A DNA stretch of 32,391 bases, from NCBI GenBank assembly GCA_002067205.1, contig MVQL01000142.1:1-32391 (forward strand). The letters run 5' to 3'. Positions 17,201-23,950 of this stretch are shown here, piece after piece. The translations under genes and the position numbers were made by a program. Position 1 is the first letter of the stretch, and the number at the start of each line of letters is the position of its first letter. The notes beneath the pieces are model-generated. The model had not been told where the DNA came from and made no database searches. It saw nothing but the letters and a program-made list of their open reading frames with translations. The stretch comes from Pelotomaculum sp. PtaB.Bin104 (GTDB lineage: Bacteria > Bacillota > Desulfotomaculia > Desulfotomaculales > Pelotomaculaceae).

Positions 17201-17336
17201 TATCGGCGGCCTGTTTGTTTCCACTTTCCTTACCCTGGTGCTTATCCCGGTCGTTTACACGCTGTTTGACGACCTGGGCGGCAAGATCGCCAACCGGCCT
17301 TGGCGGCGCGCTAATAAAGATGTTACACCCGCCTGA
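14220..17336 (+). CDS. RND family efflux pump, HAE1/AcrB type
   Basis: This is a 1038-aa inner-membrane proton-driven transporter of full family length. An N-terminal membrane helix (I-V-M-I-I-L-A-L-L-V-L-G) is followed by a first large extracytoplasmic loop (S-T-T-Y-S-G-A-G-P-Q-E-V-E), helices 2-6, a central D-x-x-x-x-x-R basic loop, helix 7, a second large loop with a Gly/Arg-rich stretch (~608-615), and helices 8-12. The TM4 proton-relay motif reads G-H-M-V-D-Y-S-I-V-V: the first Asp (D398) is kept and the second is Tyr399. TM10 has G-I-V-V-N-N-A-I-V-L-V, with Asn where AcrB has Lys. TTG at 14220 has GGGGGGAG 6 nt upstream. Substrates cannot be told from sequence; drugs, solvents or lipids are all possible. 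Confidence 0.93.
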   Translation: MKIADFSVDRPVTIVMIILALLVLGLFSLHFLSIDLLPEITSPTISISTTYSGAGPQEVENDVTKIIESGVGTISNIQKITSTSQTGSSQVQLQFAWGTNMDTALADVRARLELVKRRLPDTVDAPTVFKFDTNMMPVMAVAVAGQQDLASLKKMVDDAIQPAIERVDGVAAVTVMGGLTREFEVLVNPWRLQQYNVSISQVIQTLQSENVDVAGGIMPRGHKNYVVRGLGKYENIEQVRNIPIPVQSGVIHLSDLAEVKDTFARQDTYTLLNGRPTISISVSKQSGANTVDVADRVKKEISRLQQQLPGDLKFALAFDQSETTKNSVNDVARTTILGGGLAMIILLVFLRNMRTTVVIATSIPFAIITTFILMYFNDMTLNMMSMGGLALGVGHMVDYSIVVLESIYRYRQNGYEPKEAAKKGTAEVGTAVIASAITVATVFLPMVFVTGLAGQLFKQFALTVAFSQIAALFVALTLIPLLCSRILGKMEVAGEGNRWWDRISKKSGQWYDAIDGKYRDLLAVSLRKRVIVVAVAAAVTLGSLFLIPLIGTEFMPAQDSGQISVDVKMPIGTILSDTGAVMARLGEAIQQIPEVDTVLTSVGGGRGGFGGSQTEAGSMNIRLKPKGERKRSTDQVMEDLRAKSRNIPGATIRVSSSSGMSILSRAFSGRAIEISIKGDDLSVLKNLAGQVSDIVKGVEGTRQVSNSMEAGRPELRLIFEREKVAQYGLTTAQVSQLLKMAGDGQVVSTVDAGGTAVDLRLMLSPEARSNTSALESLFITQGGVQLPLTQLARFEEGEGPNVINRTSQSRVAYVYSDYAGRDLGSIQKEIQAKVAQLPLPAGYFIQYGGQQQDMAESFSSLVMALLLALLLVYMVMAGQFESLLYPFCIMFSIPVAAAGVVLSLLLTGRAFSVSAFIGVIMMSGIVVNNAIVLVDYINILKKRGLARDEAIVQAGPVRLRPILMTALTTLFALVPLALGIGEGAETQAPMATVVIGGLFVSTFLTLVLIPVVYTLFDDLGGKIANRPWRRANKDVTPA

Positions 17337-17441
17337 AATATTTTCACTTGTAAGAGCGAACATGAGCCGCATTGTATGCCCAAAGACCGGTATGCCGCTT
17401 GCTCCAGCCGGGAATAATAGCTGAAAACACAGTGGAGCTGA

Positions 17442-18392
17442 TTGGCGATTCAGAGTAAGTCGAACCGGAAGATTACCGTGATAGGAGTAGGGTCGGTCGG
17501 GGCCTCGGTAGCATATGCCCTTGCTATAAGCGGCCTCGTCTCAGAACTGGCGCTGGTGGATGTTAATACCGCCAAAGCCGAAGGCGAGGCCATGGACCTT
17601 GCGCACGCCGCGGCTTTTATTAAACCGGTGACAATATATGCCGGGACTTTTGAGGATTGCCGTGATGCCGGCATTGTCATATACTGCGCCGGGGCAAGCC
17701 AGAAGCCAGGAGAAACCCGACTGGACCTGCTGCAAAAGAATTATGCCATTTTGCAGGAGAGCCTTCCTAAACTGCAGTTTGGAGGCGGCGGTGGCATACT
17801 TTTGATTGTAAGCAATCCAGTAGACGTTTTGACCTACGCCGCATTGAAAATTACCGGACTGCCCGCGGAGCAGGTTTTCGGTTCCGGGACTGTTCTGGAC
17901 AGCTCCCGTTTCCGGCACAACCTGAGCCGCCACTGCGGGGTCGCCTCCAGGAATATTCACGCCTATGTCGTGGGAGAGCATGGAGACAGCGAAGTGCTGC
18001 TCTGGAGCTTGGCCTATATTGCCGGCACCAGACTGGATTGCTTCTGCGAACTGGCCGGCATTCCGCCGGTCAACCGGCCGGAGGTTGACGCCAGGGTGAG
18101 AAACGCTGGCTACGAGATTATTTCCAGAAAGGGAGCGACGTACTACGCCATTAGTCTGGCGGTTAAACGTATATGTGAAAGCATTATCCGCGATGAGTAC
18201 AGCATCCTGACAGTATCCGGGCTGATCGACGGTGCTTACGGCATCAGTGGATGTTGTTTGGGCTTGCCTGCTATAGTAAACTCGCGAGGACGGGGGAGCC
18301 CGCTAAAATTGCCGTTGGCAAGGGAGGAAGAAGAGGCTTTGCGACGCTCAGCGGATATTTTAAAGGCCGCCATAAAACAAATAGACCTGTAA
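17442..18392 (+). CDS. ldh: L-lactate dehydrogenase
   Basis: This is a 316-aa NAD-dependent 2-hydroxyacid dehydrogenase of the lactate/malate family, interconverting pyruvate and lactate with NADH. The Rossmann fold opens with I-G-V-G-S-V-G-A (residues 14-21) and Asp40 follows for NAD specificity. The specificity loop is [12 protein letters not shown]: Gln87 marks lactate rather than malate (which has Arg). Catalytic residues are visible as Arg93, the D-x-x-R pair (D153, R156) and His180 in [14 protein letters not shown] is the family signature. TTG at 17442 has GGAG 4 nt upstream. The gene starts 105 bp after the pump gene, with no obvious promoter of its own, and ends close to a tRNA. Functionally it is unrelated to the efflux genes. 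Confidence 0.93.
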   Translation: MAIQSKSNRKITVIGVGSVGASVAYALAISGLVSELALVDVNTAKAEGEAMDLAHAAAFIKPVTIYAGTFEDCRDAGIVIYCAGASQKPGETRLDLLQKNYAILQESLPKLQFGGGGGILLIVSNPVDVLTYAALKITGLPAEQVFGSGTVLDSSRFRHNLSRHCGVASRNIHAYVVGEHGDSEVLLWSLAYIAGTRLDCFCELAGIPPVNRPEVDARVRNAGYEIISRKGATYYAISLAVKRICESIIRDEYSILTVSGLIDGAYGISGCCLGLPAIVNSRGRGSPLKLPLAREEEEALRRSADILKAAIKQIDL

Positions 18393-18480
18393 ACAAAAAT
18401 CCCTTTCAAAAACCCTCCCTTGCAATTAAGTTTAATTTAGATATAATAATATAGTAACCTTCTTATTAAAGGTTGATTTT

Positions 18481-18555
18481 GCGCCCGTAGCTCAGGGGAT
18501 AGAGCGCCGGCCTCCGGAGCCGGAAGCGCAGGTTCGATTCCTGCCGGGCGCACCA
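18481..18555 (+). tRNA. tRNA-Arg (anticodon CCG)
   Basis: A complete cloverleaf is visible: acceptor GCGCCCG/CGGGCGC, D-arm GCTC..GAGC, anticodon stem CCGGC/GCCGG with loop CTCCGGA giving anticodon CCG, a T-arm with GGTTCGATTCC, discriminator A and an encoded CCA (18553-18555). It reads CGG codons. Confidence 0.97.
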
Positions 18556-18563
18556 TTATAAAT

Positions 18564-18603
18564 CCGCGGGGCCTTGTAAATCAAGGGAAAGCGGGTTTTT
18601 TTA
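18564..18603 (+). terminator. Terminator after tRNA-Arg
   Basis: An inner stem CCTTG/CAAGG and an outer stem CCGC/GCGG are followed by GTTTTTTT. It lies 8 nt after the tRNA CCA. Confidence 0.7.
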
Positions 18604-18938
18604 TATATTGAGATTGGGCAAATGGTTCCGTAAGGATCCCTTGATTTCCTTAGGTTTCTCTCCTACTATGCAGAAAGACATGCAGATAAATATGCAGACA
18701 AAATATATTGTCATAATGAGGTGAATTCTAATAAATTGGATAATCTATTCAAATTACCTATGCTGGAGTTTAGTATAGGTTTTTTTACTGTATTTCAACT
18801 TGAAGCAATATAGAAGATGGGTGGCACCTGGAAGTATGTTATTTATGGCAGTTAAATATTGTTAATCCTTTCCAATGTTTAATTGGTTAAGTAAATGAAC
18901 ATACTATTAATGAAGCTATTTGAAAGGAGCAATACATA
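18604..18938 (+). other. Gene-free stretch after the tRNA
   Basis: No gene can be supported in these ~335 bases. They hold three ATGCAGA units at exact 12-bp steps (18668, 18680, 18692) and a terminator-like hairpin ACCTAT/ATAGGT (18756-18780) followed by seven T. No copy of the tRNA 3' end is found, so there is no sign of an integrated element here. Confidence 0.5.
18756..18787 (+). terminator. Terminator-like hairpin
   Basis: ACCTAT (18756-18761) pairs with ATAGGT (18775-18780) across a 13-nt loop, followed by T7. No gene ends just upstream, so it may belong to an unannotated small RNA or decayed gene. Confidence 0.4.
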
Positions 18939-19202
18939 GTGTCCCTAACAGAGTACTTTAACGGAGTGCAAAAACGTCTACCTGAAGAAGCGGAAAGAGT
19001 AATCAAGTCCTTGGAAGACAACGGTCCTATGAATAAGGAGGATTTATCGCTTACCGCTAGAGTAAAAAGAGCCGTGCTAGACCATGTGGTCATGCAGCTT
19101 TACGCACTTGGTATTGTGGACATCAGCACCGAAGGAAAAAGCAAAATATGCACTCTGACCAAGTTGGGTTATGAATTTCTTAGTTTAAAGGATGCCGTTT
19201 AA
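18939..19202 (+). CDS. Small winged-helix-like protein
   Basis: This is an 87-aa soluble protein. Residues ~16-80 have the rhythm of a winged helix: E-E-A-E-R-V-I-K-S-L-E-D-N-G-P-M-N-K-E-D-L, then R-V-K-R-A-V-L-D-H-V-V-M-Q-L-Y-A-L-G-I-V as the recognition-type helix, then a short beta wing (K-S-K-I-C-T-L-T-K-L-G-Y-E-F-L). No exact family is recognised. GTG at 18939 has AAAGGAG 9 nt upstream. It is monocistronic and ends inside its own terminator hairpin. A DNA-binding role is an inference from fold rhythm and charge only. Confidence 0.7.
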   Translation: MSLTEYFNGVQKRLPEEAERVIKSLEDNGPMNKEDLSLTARVKRAVLDHVVMQLYALGIVDISTEGKSKICTLTKLGYEFLSLKDAV

Positions 19203-19217
19203 AGGCATCCTTTTTTA
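19188..19217 (+). terminator. Bidirectional intrinsic terminator
   Basis: AAGGATGCC (19188-19196) pairs with GGCATCCTT (19204-19212) across a 7-nt loop, followed by more T. The stem includes the last codons and stop of the winged-helix gene. It also has an A-run upstream, so it may serve the convergent cyclase gene. Confidence 0.85.
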
Positions 19218-19277
19218 TGGTTAAGGATTTTAGTTAAGACAAGATGGTAATTATCGTATGTTAAAGTATGCAGCAAA

Positions 19278-20408
19278 TTAAGATCTCTTCGAAATGTTCA
19301 TTTTCCCGACAACAAAATAAGTCTGCATTAAGCCTTTTCCTTTGATTTCAATGGGTTCACGCTTTTTAACAATATACTTGTCCTTTATCAAATCATAAGT
19401 ATCTTCTGTTATGTGTATTTGACTAGGAACCCCGTTAGATTCCATTCTGGAAGCCACGTTAACGGTATCACCCCATAAGTCGTATATGAATTTCTTTTTA
19501 CCGATTATTCCTGCTGTAACAGGTCCTGAATTAATCCCAATTCTAACTGAGAATTTTGTACCATATTTTTCATTAAATTCATTTGTGGCTTTAAGCATGT
19601 CAAAAGCAAAATCCGTAATGTATTCGGCATGGTGATCAGATTCTACGGGCAAACCAGAAGTTACCATATAGGCATCACCGATGGTTTTAATCTTTTCAAT
19701 ACCATATTTTTCAACTATATCGTCATATGATGAGAAAAGGTTGTTTAAAATAAGTACTAAATTATTTGGGTTCATTCCACTGGAGAACTCAGTGAATTTA
19801 TGAATATCGGCAAATAAAATTGAAACCTGGGCAAATCCATCAGCAATCATTTGCTGCCTTTCTTTAAGCCTTTCTGCCACTGGTTTTGGTAGAATATTTG
19901 CTAACAAAAGTTCCGCTCGGTCAAATTGAATTTGCAGAGCTTGTTCAGCATTAACAATTGCTTTTCCATAGAAATATGTAATAACCGCCAGTACAAAAAT
20001 AGTACCAACAAGGTTAGATGTGTGGAGCACAACAAGTACTTTTTCAGGCAGATAATATATAGGGGTTCCTGTTGAAAAAAAGATGTACAAAAGTGAATAT
20101 ATAAGACCTGCAAAAATGGTAAAAAAGATGCTATACCAATATTTATTTTGCACAATAAATGCTAACATTGGAACTGTAAAAATATAATACTGAAAACCAG
20201 CTTCCCAGCCAATGAAAAAAACACAAAGACATTGGTGAACAATTATTTCTATAAGGGCTATTGCACCACACAATAAAAACATTCTTTTACGATTGAGTAA
20301 AATATTCAATAAGTATGTAAGTACACTCAAAATATTTACGTAAGACAGTATTGAAACTCCCATTAACATAAAAACAAAAACAAATATTAAGTGAAATGAA
20401 GTCTCCAT
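19278..20408 (-). CDS. Membrane-anchored class III adenylate cyclase
   Basis: This is a 376-aa protein that should make cAMP from ATP. Residues 1-~148 contain about five to six hydrophobic helices without a recognisable sensor family. A linker with L-P-K-P-V-A-E-R-L-K (residues ~173-182) leads into the catalytic domain at ~192-365. All key class III residues are present: metal-binding Asp201 (F-A-D-I-H-K-F) and Asp245 (T-I-G-D-A-Y), adenine-selecting Lys241 and Asp310, and transition-state Asn317 and Arg321 (W-G-D-T-V-N-V-A-S-R). Lys/Asp rather than Glu/Cys points to ATP rather than GTP. The ATG at 20408 has GAAGG ~8 nt upstream. An overlapping frame starting at ATG 20505 also has a good ribosome site; see findings. 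Confidence 0.88.
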   Translation of the reverse strand: METSFHLIFVFVFMLMGVSILSYVNILSVLTYLLNILLNRKRMFLLCGAIALIEIIVHQCLCVFFIGWEAGFQYYIFTVPMLAFIVQNKYWYSIFFTIFAGLIYSLLYIFFSTGTPIYYLPEKVLVVLHTSNLVGTIFVLAVITYFYGKAIVNAEQALQIQFDRAELLLANILPKPVAERLKERQQMIADGFAQVSILFADIHKFTEFSSGMNPNNLVLILNNLFSSYDDIVEKYGIEKIKTIGDAYMVTSGLPVESDHHAEYITDFAFDMLKATNEFNEKYGTKFSVRIGINSGPVTAGIIGKKKFIYDLWGDTVNVASRMESNGVPSQIHITEDTYDLIKDKYIVKKREPIEIKGKGLMQTYFVVGKMNISKRS

Positions 20409-20534
20409 AAGTGAGACCTTCAGAACCCTTCTTGAAAAATTCCGTTATTTTATTAGTTATTTTGGGAAAAGGCTGTACAAACCAAAATTTTGATTCTAAT
20501 GACATATGGTACTTACCTTTCCTTAAAGGTTTTT

Positions 20535-20563
20535 TCTATACTTTACCATATATTAAAATACAA
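20535..20563 (-). promoter_or_regulatory. Sigma-A promoter of the cyclase gene
   Basis: On the minus strand TTGTAT (20563-20558), a 17-nt spacer and TATAGA (20540-20535). This gives a leader of ~120 nt before the ATG at 20408. The IS element inserted ~80 bp upstream leaves it intact. Confidence 0.55.
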
Positions 20564-20645
20564 ATAAACACTTATGTAATTTAACTGCTACCCGCATTAT
20601 AAAGATGTAATGACACGTTAAAACAAATGAAAATCATTCTCCTAG

Positions 20646-20657
20646 GAGAGTGTTGCA
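20646..20657 (+). repeat. Left terminal inverted repeat of the IS
   Basis: GAGAGTGTTGCA, a perfect match to the complement of the right end. CTAG lies immediately outside. Confidence 0.85.
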
Positions 20658-20779
20658 AAACTCCCTTAATAAGCCCACTAAATCCATAAAAAACTAGCAA
20701 GAAACCAATTACAAAGCAGGAAATCCCAGCATTCCGGCGAATATTAAAGATATTAAAAGGTATAAGGTGGTAATCTAAA

Positions 20780-22396
20780 GTGCTGGGCCATAAAAATAAC
20801 CAACTCAAATTCACAGATATAGAAACTTTACAAGCATGGGAACAAAAAACCATAGTACCTGAAGACAGCGTTTACTATGGTTTATCCCAAGCAAACGAGA
20901 TATTTAAAGACGAACTTTTTGCTGATGCATATTCCTTTTCAGGGAGGCCATCTATACCACCGAGCCATTTAATTAAAGTGCTTTTACTGCAATTTTACGA
21001 TAAAGTTTCCGACCGGGAAGCAGAAAACCGAGCCCGCTACGACTTGCGCTGGAAGGTAGCTCTGGGTATTTCCATCGCGGAATCCGGTTTTAACTACAGT
21101 GCGTTATCCAGATTCCGGGCAAGATTGTTATTACACAAGAAAGAACGTATTGCTTTTGAAGAGATCTTGGATGCGGTAATAGCCAAAGGGCTACTCCCCG
21201 GTAATTGCACCAAACAAATAATGGATTCAACCTACGTGCTGGGGGCTGGCGCCGTACAGGATACCTATACCTTAATCCGAATGGCTATCAGAAAACTTCA
21301 AACAACCATCAACAAACGGTTAAACCTGAGCATACTGCTGCCAAAGCCTTTAAATCTTGATTATCAGAGCAAAAACAAACCAAAAATCAACTGGGAAGAT
21401 CCTGCCGAGCGTAATAAATTACTTAATGAATTGTGCCAAGATGCCTTGCAGATTGTTGAGATAGTTGACGAACTGAAACTTACCAAACAAGAACAGGAAC
21501 TAAGAGATATTTTAGCCACGGTAGCCATCCAGGATATAGAGCAACAAAAGGATGATACAGTCAAAATAAAGCAAGGAGTAGCCAAAGACCGGATCATTTC
21601 CACCAACGACCCGGAAATGCGGCATGGCCGTAAATCCAGTGCCCGTAAATTTGATGGTTACAAAACCCATACTGCCATGGAAACAGATAATAACTTTATT
21701 ACCGAAATCGAAGTCACACCAGGCAACGTTCATGATTCCGAAGCAGCCGCTACGTTAGTAGACAAACAGCCTGAAGAGCGAAAGCCGGATACAGTCTTGT
21801 GTGACATGGCTTATGGTACGGGCCAAAACAGAGAAGATATGGAAAAGCGCCAGGTTAAAATAATCTGTCCCGTACCCACAGACCTCGGACGAAACGGCTG
21901 TTTTCCCAAGTCAGCATTTACAATAGATTTAGATGCCCAAACCTGCCAGTGTCCTGCCGGTAAAATAGCGGCTGAGAAAATTTACGATAAGAAAACAAAT
22001 CGCTTGAAAGTGTTTGTATTTTCCCCGGAACAATGCCAAAACTGCTCTCTGCTAAACCAGTGTACCAAAAGCAAAAAAGGCAGACGTACCATCACAGTAA
22101 ACCAGTATGAACGACACTTGCAGGAAGCGCGTATCTTTCAGCAAACCGAAGAATTCAAAAACGTATACCCTGAGCGATGCAAGATCGAAAACAAGCAAGC
22201 AGAGATGGTGCATCATGGTCTTCGCCAGGCTCGATATATTGGAAAAGCCAAAGTATATCTCCAGGCTTTGCTAATTGGCGCAGTAGTAAACTTCAAGCGC
22301 TACTGGAAGTTGGTGACGGAACAAAGTCAGCTTAAGTCTGATACATGCGACGCGATAACAAATATTACCATGAACCCCCTACCTCTAGCTATATAG
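20780..22396 (+). CDS. IS1182-family transposase
   Basis: This is a 538-aa DDE transposase. The N-terminal ~130 residues match the DUF772-like region (F-S-G-R-P-S-I-P-P-S-H-L-I-K-V-L-L-L-Q, then Y-D-L-R-W-K-V-A-L-G). The catalytic core has candidate Asp in M-D-S-T-Y-V-L-G-A (~150) and in L-C-D-M-A-Y-G-T-G (~338), with Glu in E-R-C-K-I-E-N-K-Q (~472). Between them is a Cys-rich segment (C-Q-C-P, C-Q-N-C, C-T-K) typical of the family. GTG at 20780 has AAGGTGG ~10 nt upstream. Length and open frame suggest an active enzyme. Codon use is more A/T-rich than the host genes. Confidence 0.92.
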   Translation: MLGHKNNQLKFTDIETLQAWEQKTIVPEDSVYYGLSQANEIFKDELFADAYSFSGRPSIPPSHLIKVLLLQFYDKVSDREAENRARYDLRWKVALGISIAESGFNYSALSRFRARLLLHKKERIAFEEILDAVIAKGLLPGNCTKQIMDSTYVLGAGAVQDTYTLIRMAIRKLQTTINKRLNLSILLPKPLNLDYQSKNKPKINWEDPAERNKLLNELCQDALQIVEIVDELKLTKQEQELRDILATVAIQDIEQQKDDTVKIKQGVAKDRIISTNDPEMRHGRKSSARKFDGYKTHTAMETDNNFITEIEVTPGNVHDSEAAATLVDKQPEERKPDTVLCDMAYGTGQNREDMEKRQVKIICPVPTDLGRNGCFPKSAFTIDLDAQTCQCPAGKIAAEKIYDKKTNRLKVFVFSPEQCQNCSLLNQCTKSKKGRRTITVNQYERHLQEARIFQQTEEFKNVYPERCKIENKQAEMVHHGLRQARYIGKAKVYLQALLIGAVVNFKRYWKLVTEQSQLKSDTCDAITNITMNPLPLAI

Positions 22397-22559
22397 GATT
22401 AGTCTGCTTTGAAAGAGGGAATTAGGAGGGAATAGAGGGATAAACGCCTTAAAATTAGAGCCTAGATTGTAAGGACCACCCAACATTCTTACCATTGTAT
22501 ACATGTACTTGATTTTTGGAATTTAAAAAGTAGCTCTGAGCTTAAAAAAACAGGGTTTA

Positions 22560-22571
22560 TGCAACACTCTC
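22560..22571 (-). repeat. Right terminal inverted repeat of the IS
   Basis: TGCAACACTCTC on the plus strand, the complement of the left end. CTAG follows at 22572-22575. Confidence 0.85.
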
Positions 22572-22677
22572 CTAGTTTCAATCAGAAGCACCAAACATCT
22601 AAAGATACCTCTACCATCTCTACCATCTCTACGAGCCCGTTACAATCAAGCATTTCAACGGTTGAGATAAAATAACG

Positions 22678-22752
22678 AAAGTGGAGATACTTCATTATTA
22701 TCGCTACTCGGAAAAGATCGTACAATGCGGTAAAGTGGAGATAGTAGCGATA
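22678..22752 (+). repeat. Interleaved direct and inverted repeats
   Basis: AAAGTGGAGATA occurs twice (22678-22689, 22732-22743), and TATCGCTACT (22699-22708) is mirrored by AGTAGCGATA (22743-22752). Just upstream, ATCTCTACC-like units are repeated near 22609-22632. The block looks like debris or an end of an older mobile element next to the IS. No gene is visible in 22576-22818. Confidence 0.45.
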
Positions 22753-22818
22753 CTTTTACAAAACTTTATATTAAGTATCTCAGCAAAAAAAACGGCAAAA
22801 TGTTGGTCAGCTTAATTG

Positions 22819-23096
22819 TTATGCTTCTGCCAAATTGTTTTGCGGCTTCTCCGTTCTGATATATGTTGCTGACCAGAAGTTAACTATTACCAAAGCTGCG
22901 GCTACGAGAAACACATGTTTAAACCCGATATGCTACCAGATCAGACCAGTGAAAAAACCGTCATGGAAAGAGTTGGCGTCAGGTTACTTTTATTCTCTAC
23001 TATTTTATTTAGGTACGTTGCCCTTGCCATTAGACAAGCAAATAATAAATTGTCCTCTACAAAAAGACGTATACAAGAATCAATCAGCCTATTGAA
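22819..23096 (-). pseudogene. Decayed C-terminus of an MFS transporter
   Basis: Two minus-strand frames together read as the last ~90 residues of a major facilitator protein. In one frame (to 22941): C-L-M-A-R-A-T-Y-L-N-K-I-V-E followed by L-T-P-T-L-S-M-T-V and a stop. In the other: G-F-F-T-G-L-I-W, an in-frame TAG (22933-22935), then H-I-G-F-K-H-V-F-L-V-A-A-A-L-V-I-V-N-F-W and a tail ending at TAA 22819. Relative to related transporters, the segment between the two parts (usually an S-x-N-H-x-x-S-M-x-V-P helix) seems deleted. A frameshift, a stop and a missing N-terminus make it non-functional. The match is from memory of the family, not a search. Confidence 0.6.
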
Positions 23097-23151
23097 TTAC
23101 CAGTTAGGATGCTGTCGAAATATCTTCGTTTCTTTCTTCAAACTAAAAAGG

Positions 23152-23157
23152 TATAAT
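23152..23157 (+). promoter_or_regulatory. -10 box for the toxin-antitoxin-like pair
   Basis: A perfect TATAAT lies 18-23 bp before the annotated start. The -35 region (TTTCTT at 17-nt spacing) is poor, so the promoter may need an activator or be weak. Confidence 0.4.
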
Positions 23158-23174
23158 GGATTTATCGACATGGA

Positions 23175-23516
23175 TTGAAGGGGGTAGGTTTCCTGGATAT
23201 CTCAATCTTACGTAAAGCTGTGTTGGAAGAACGGTATGAAGTTTCCCATCATGCGGAGCAGGAGAGACGAAACGATAATCTGCTTATAGAGGACATAGAA
23301 AGGGCAATACTAACTGGTGAGATAATTGAGCCATATCCAGATGATCCGCGTGGGCAAAGTTGCTTGATTTACGGAAATGCCATTTCTGGGAGACCGGTTC
23401 ATGTCGTGATTGGTTTTTTACCTACCGGCTGGTGCCGGATTATTACGGTGTATGTACCAATTTCCGATTATTGGGAAGATGATTGGAAAACAAGAAAACG
23501 GAGGGCAAACCAATGA
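23175..23516 (+). CDS. DUF4258 domain protein, probable toxin-like partner
   Basis: This is a ~107-113-aa soluble protein of the DUF4258 family, which shares the small RelE/MqsR-like toxin fold. It shows V-S-H-H-A-E-Q-E-R near the N-terminus, an I-E-D-I-E-R-A-I-L-T-G-E-I-I-E helix, then strands C-L-I-Y-G and V-H-V-V-I-G-F and the end I-I-T-V-Y-V-P. Its stop overlaps the ATG of a YgiT-type zinc-finger gene, an order typical of toxin-antitoxin-like pairs. The start is unsure: TTG at 23175 lies inside the AAGGGGG ribosome site, while a CTG at 23193 (L-D-I-S-I-L-R) is correctly spaced. Toxicity is inferred from family and context only. Confidence 0.75.
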   Translation: MKGVGFLDISILRKAVLEERYEVSHHAEQERRNDNLLIEDIERAILTGEIIEPYPDDPRGQSCLIYGNAISGRPVHVVIGFLPTGWCRIITVYVPISDYWEDDWKTRKRRANQ

Positions 23517-23767
23517 AGCACGAATATGCCGACTGCTCCTTTTGTGGAGGCAAAGTAACGGAGAAAAAAATCCAGGTTGATTATCGGACTGGGGATGAGT
23601 TGGTAGTTTTTGAAAACGTCCCAGCCGGTGTATGCAGACAGTGCGGTGAAAAATATTATACCGCCAAAGTCGTCAAAGCTTTAGAACAAATGGCACGTGA
23701 TAAGACTATTACTGGTCGAATTATTCATATTCCAGTAAAGTCCTTTACAGAAAAAAGGGTAATCTAA
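23513..23767 (+). CDS. YgiT-type zinc-finger protein, MqsA-like antitoxin
   Basis: This is an 84-aa protein with two Cys pairs, C-S-F-C near residue 8 and C-R-Q-C near residue 43. These mark the YgiT/MqsA N-terminal zinc-binding domain; V-F-E-N-V-P-A-G-V-C lies between as in the family. No C-terminal helix-turn-helix is present, so it is the short form. The ATG at 23513 has GGAGGG 7 nt upstream and overlaps the preceding stop by 4 bp (ATGA), giving translational coupling. It probably neutralises the DUF4258 protein. Confidence 0.82.
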   Translation: MKHEYADCSFCGGKVTEKKIQVDYRTGDELVVFENVPAGVCRQCGEKYYTAKVVKALEQMARDKTITGRIIHIPVKSFTEKRVI

Positions 23768-23829
23768 TTTATAGAGTAAGCTGCCATCATGGATTCACAG
23801 GAGGTCGGTGGTGATGTAAGTTGGCCAAT

Positions 23830-23857
23830 ACCCCTCTGCGGATCATGAGGGTTTTTG
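23830..23857 (+). terminator. Terminator of the toxin-antitoxin-like operon
   Basis: CCCTC (23832-23836) pairs with GAGGG (23847-23851), followed by TTTTTG. Confidence 0.65.
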
Positions 23858-23892
23858 TCTTATATTACCTGCCCTCCGGTTTTATTAAAATG

Positions 23893-23922
23893 TTGACATG
23901 CAATTTATTCTCTGGTTATAAT
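23893..23922 (+). promoter_or_regulatory. Strong sigma-A promoter of the riboswitch transcript
   Basis: Perfect TTGACA (23893-23898), an 18-nt spacer and perfect TATAAT (23917-23922). Transcription would start ~20 nt before the aptamer. Confidence 0.88.
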
Positions 23923-23950
23923 TATACAAAGAAAACTAATAATTGAAAAT

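Larger units (their letters stand above)
20646..22571 (+). mobile_element. IS1182-type insertion sequence, apparently intact
   Basis: The 1926-bp element is bounded by 12-bp perfect terminal inverted repeats, GAGAGTGTTGCA at 20646-20657 and its complement at 22560-22571, with further imperfect matches inward. CTAG flanks both ends (20642-20645, 22572-22575), consistent with a 4-bp target duplication, although CTAG is itself a palindrome. It carries one full-length transposase gene with no stop or frameshift. About 130 bp precede the gene and 175 bp follow it; nothing else is coded. Confidence 0.9.

Noticed and set aside
18481..18603. tRNA-Arg as an attachment site for an integrated element
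   Set aside because: No second copy of the tRNA 3' end and no integrase gene are visible in the window.
18604..18720. Minus-strand frame of ~37 codons with a hydrophobic start and K-P-K-E-I-K tail
   Set aside because: There is no Shine-Dalgarno before its ATG, and the hydrophobic part simply reflects the 12-bp repeat; not supported as a gene.
20581..20853. 90-codon minus-strand frame across the left end of the IS
   Set aside because: It crosses the insertion boundary and the start of the transposase gene, so it is accidental.
22604..22760. CRISPR-like array suspected from repeated ATCTCTACC and GTGGAGATA units
   Set aside because: Units are too short, unevenly spaced and mixed in orientation, with no cas genes nearby.
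23791..23850. 19-codon plus-strand frame starting at an ATG after the YgiT-type gene
   Set aside because: It runs into the operon terminator hairpin and has no ribosome site.
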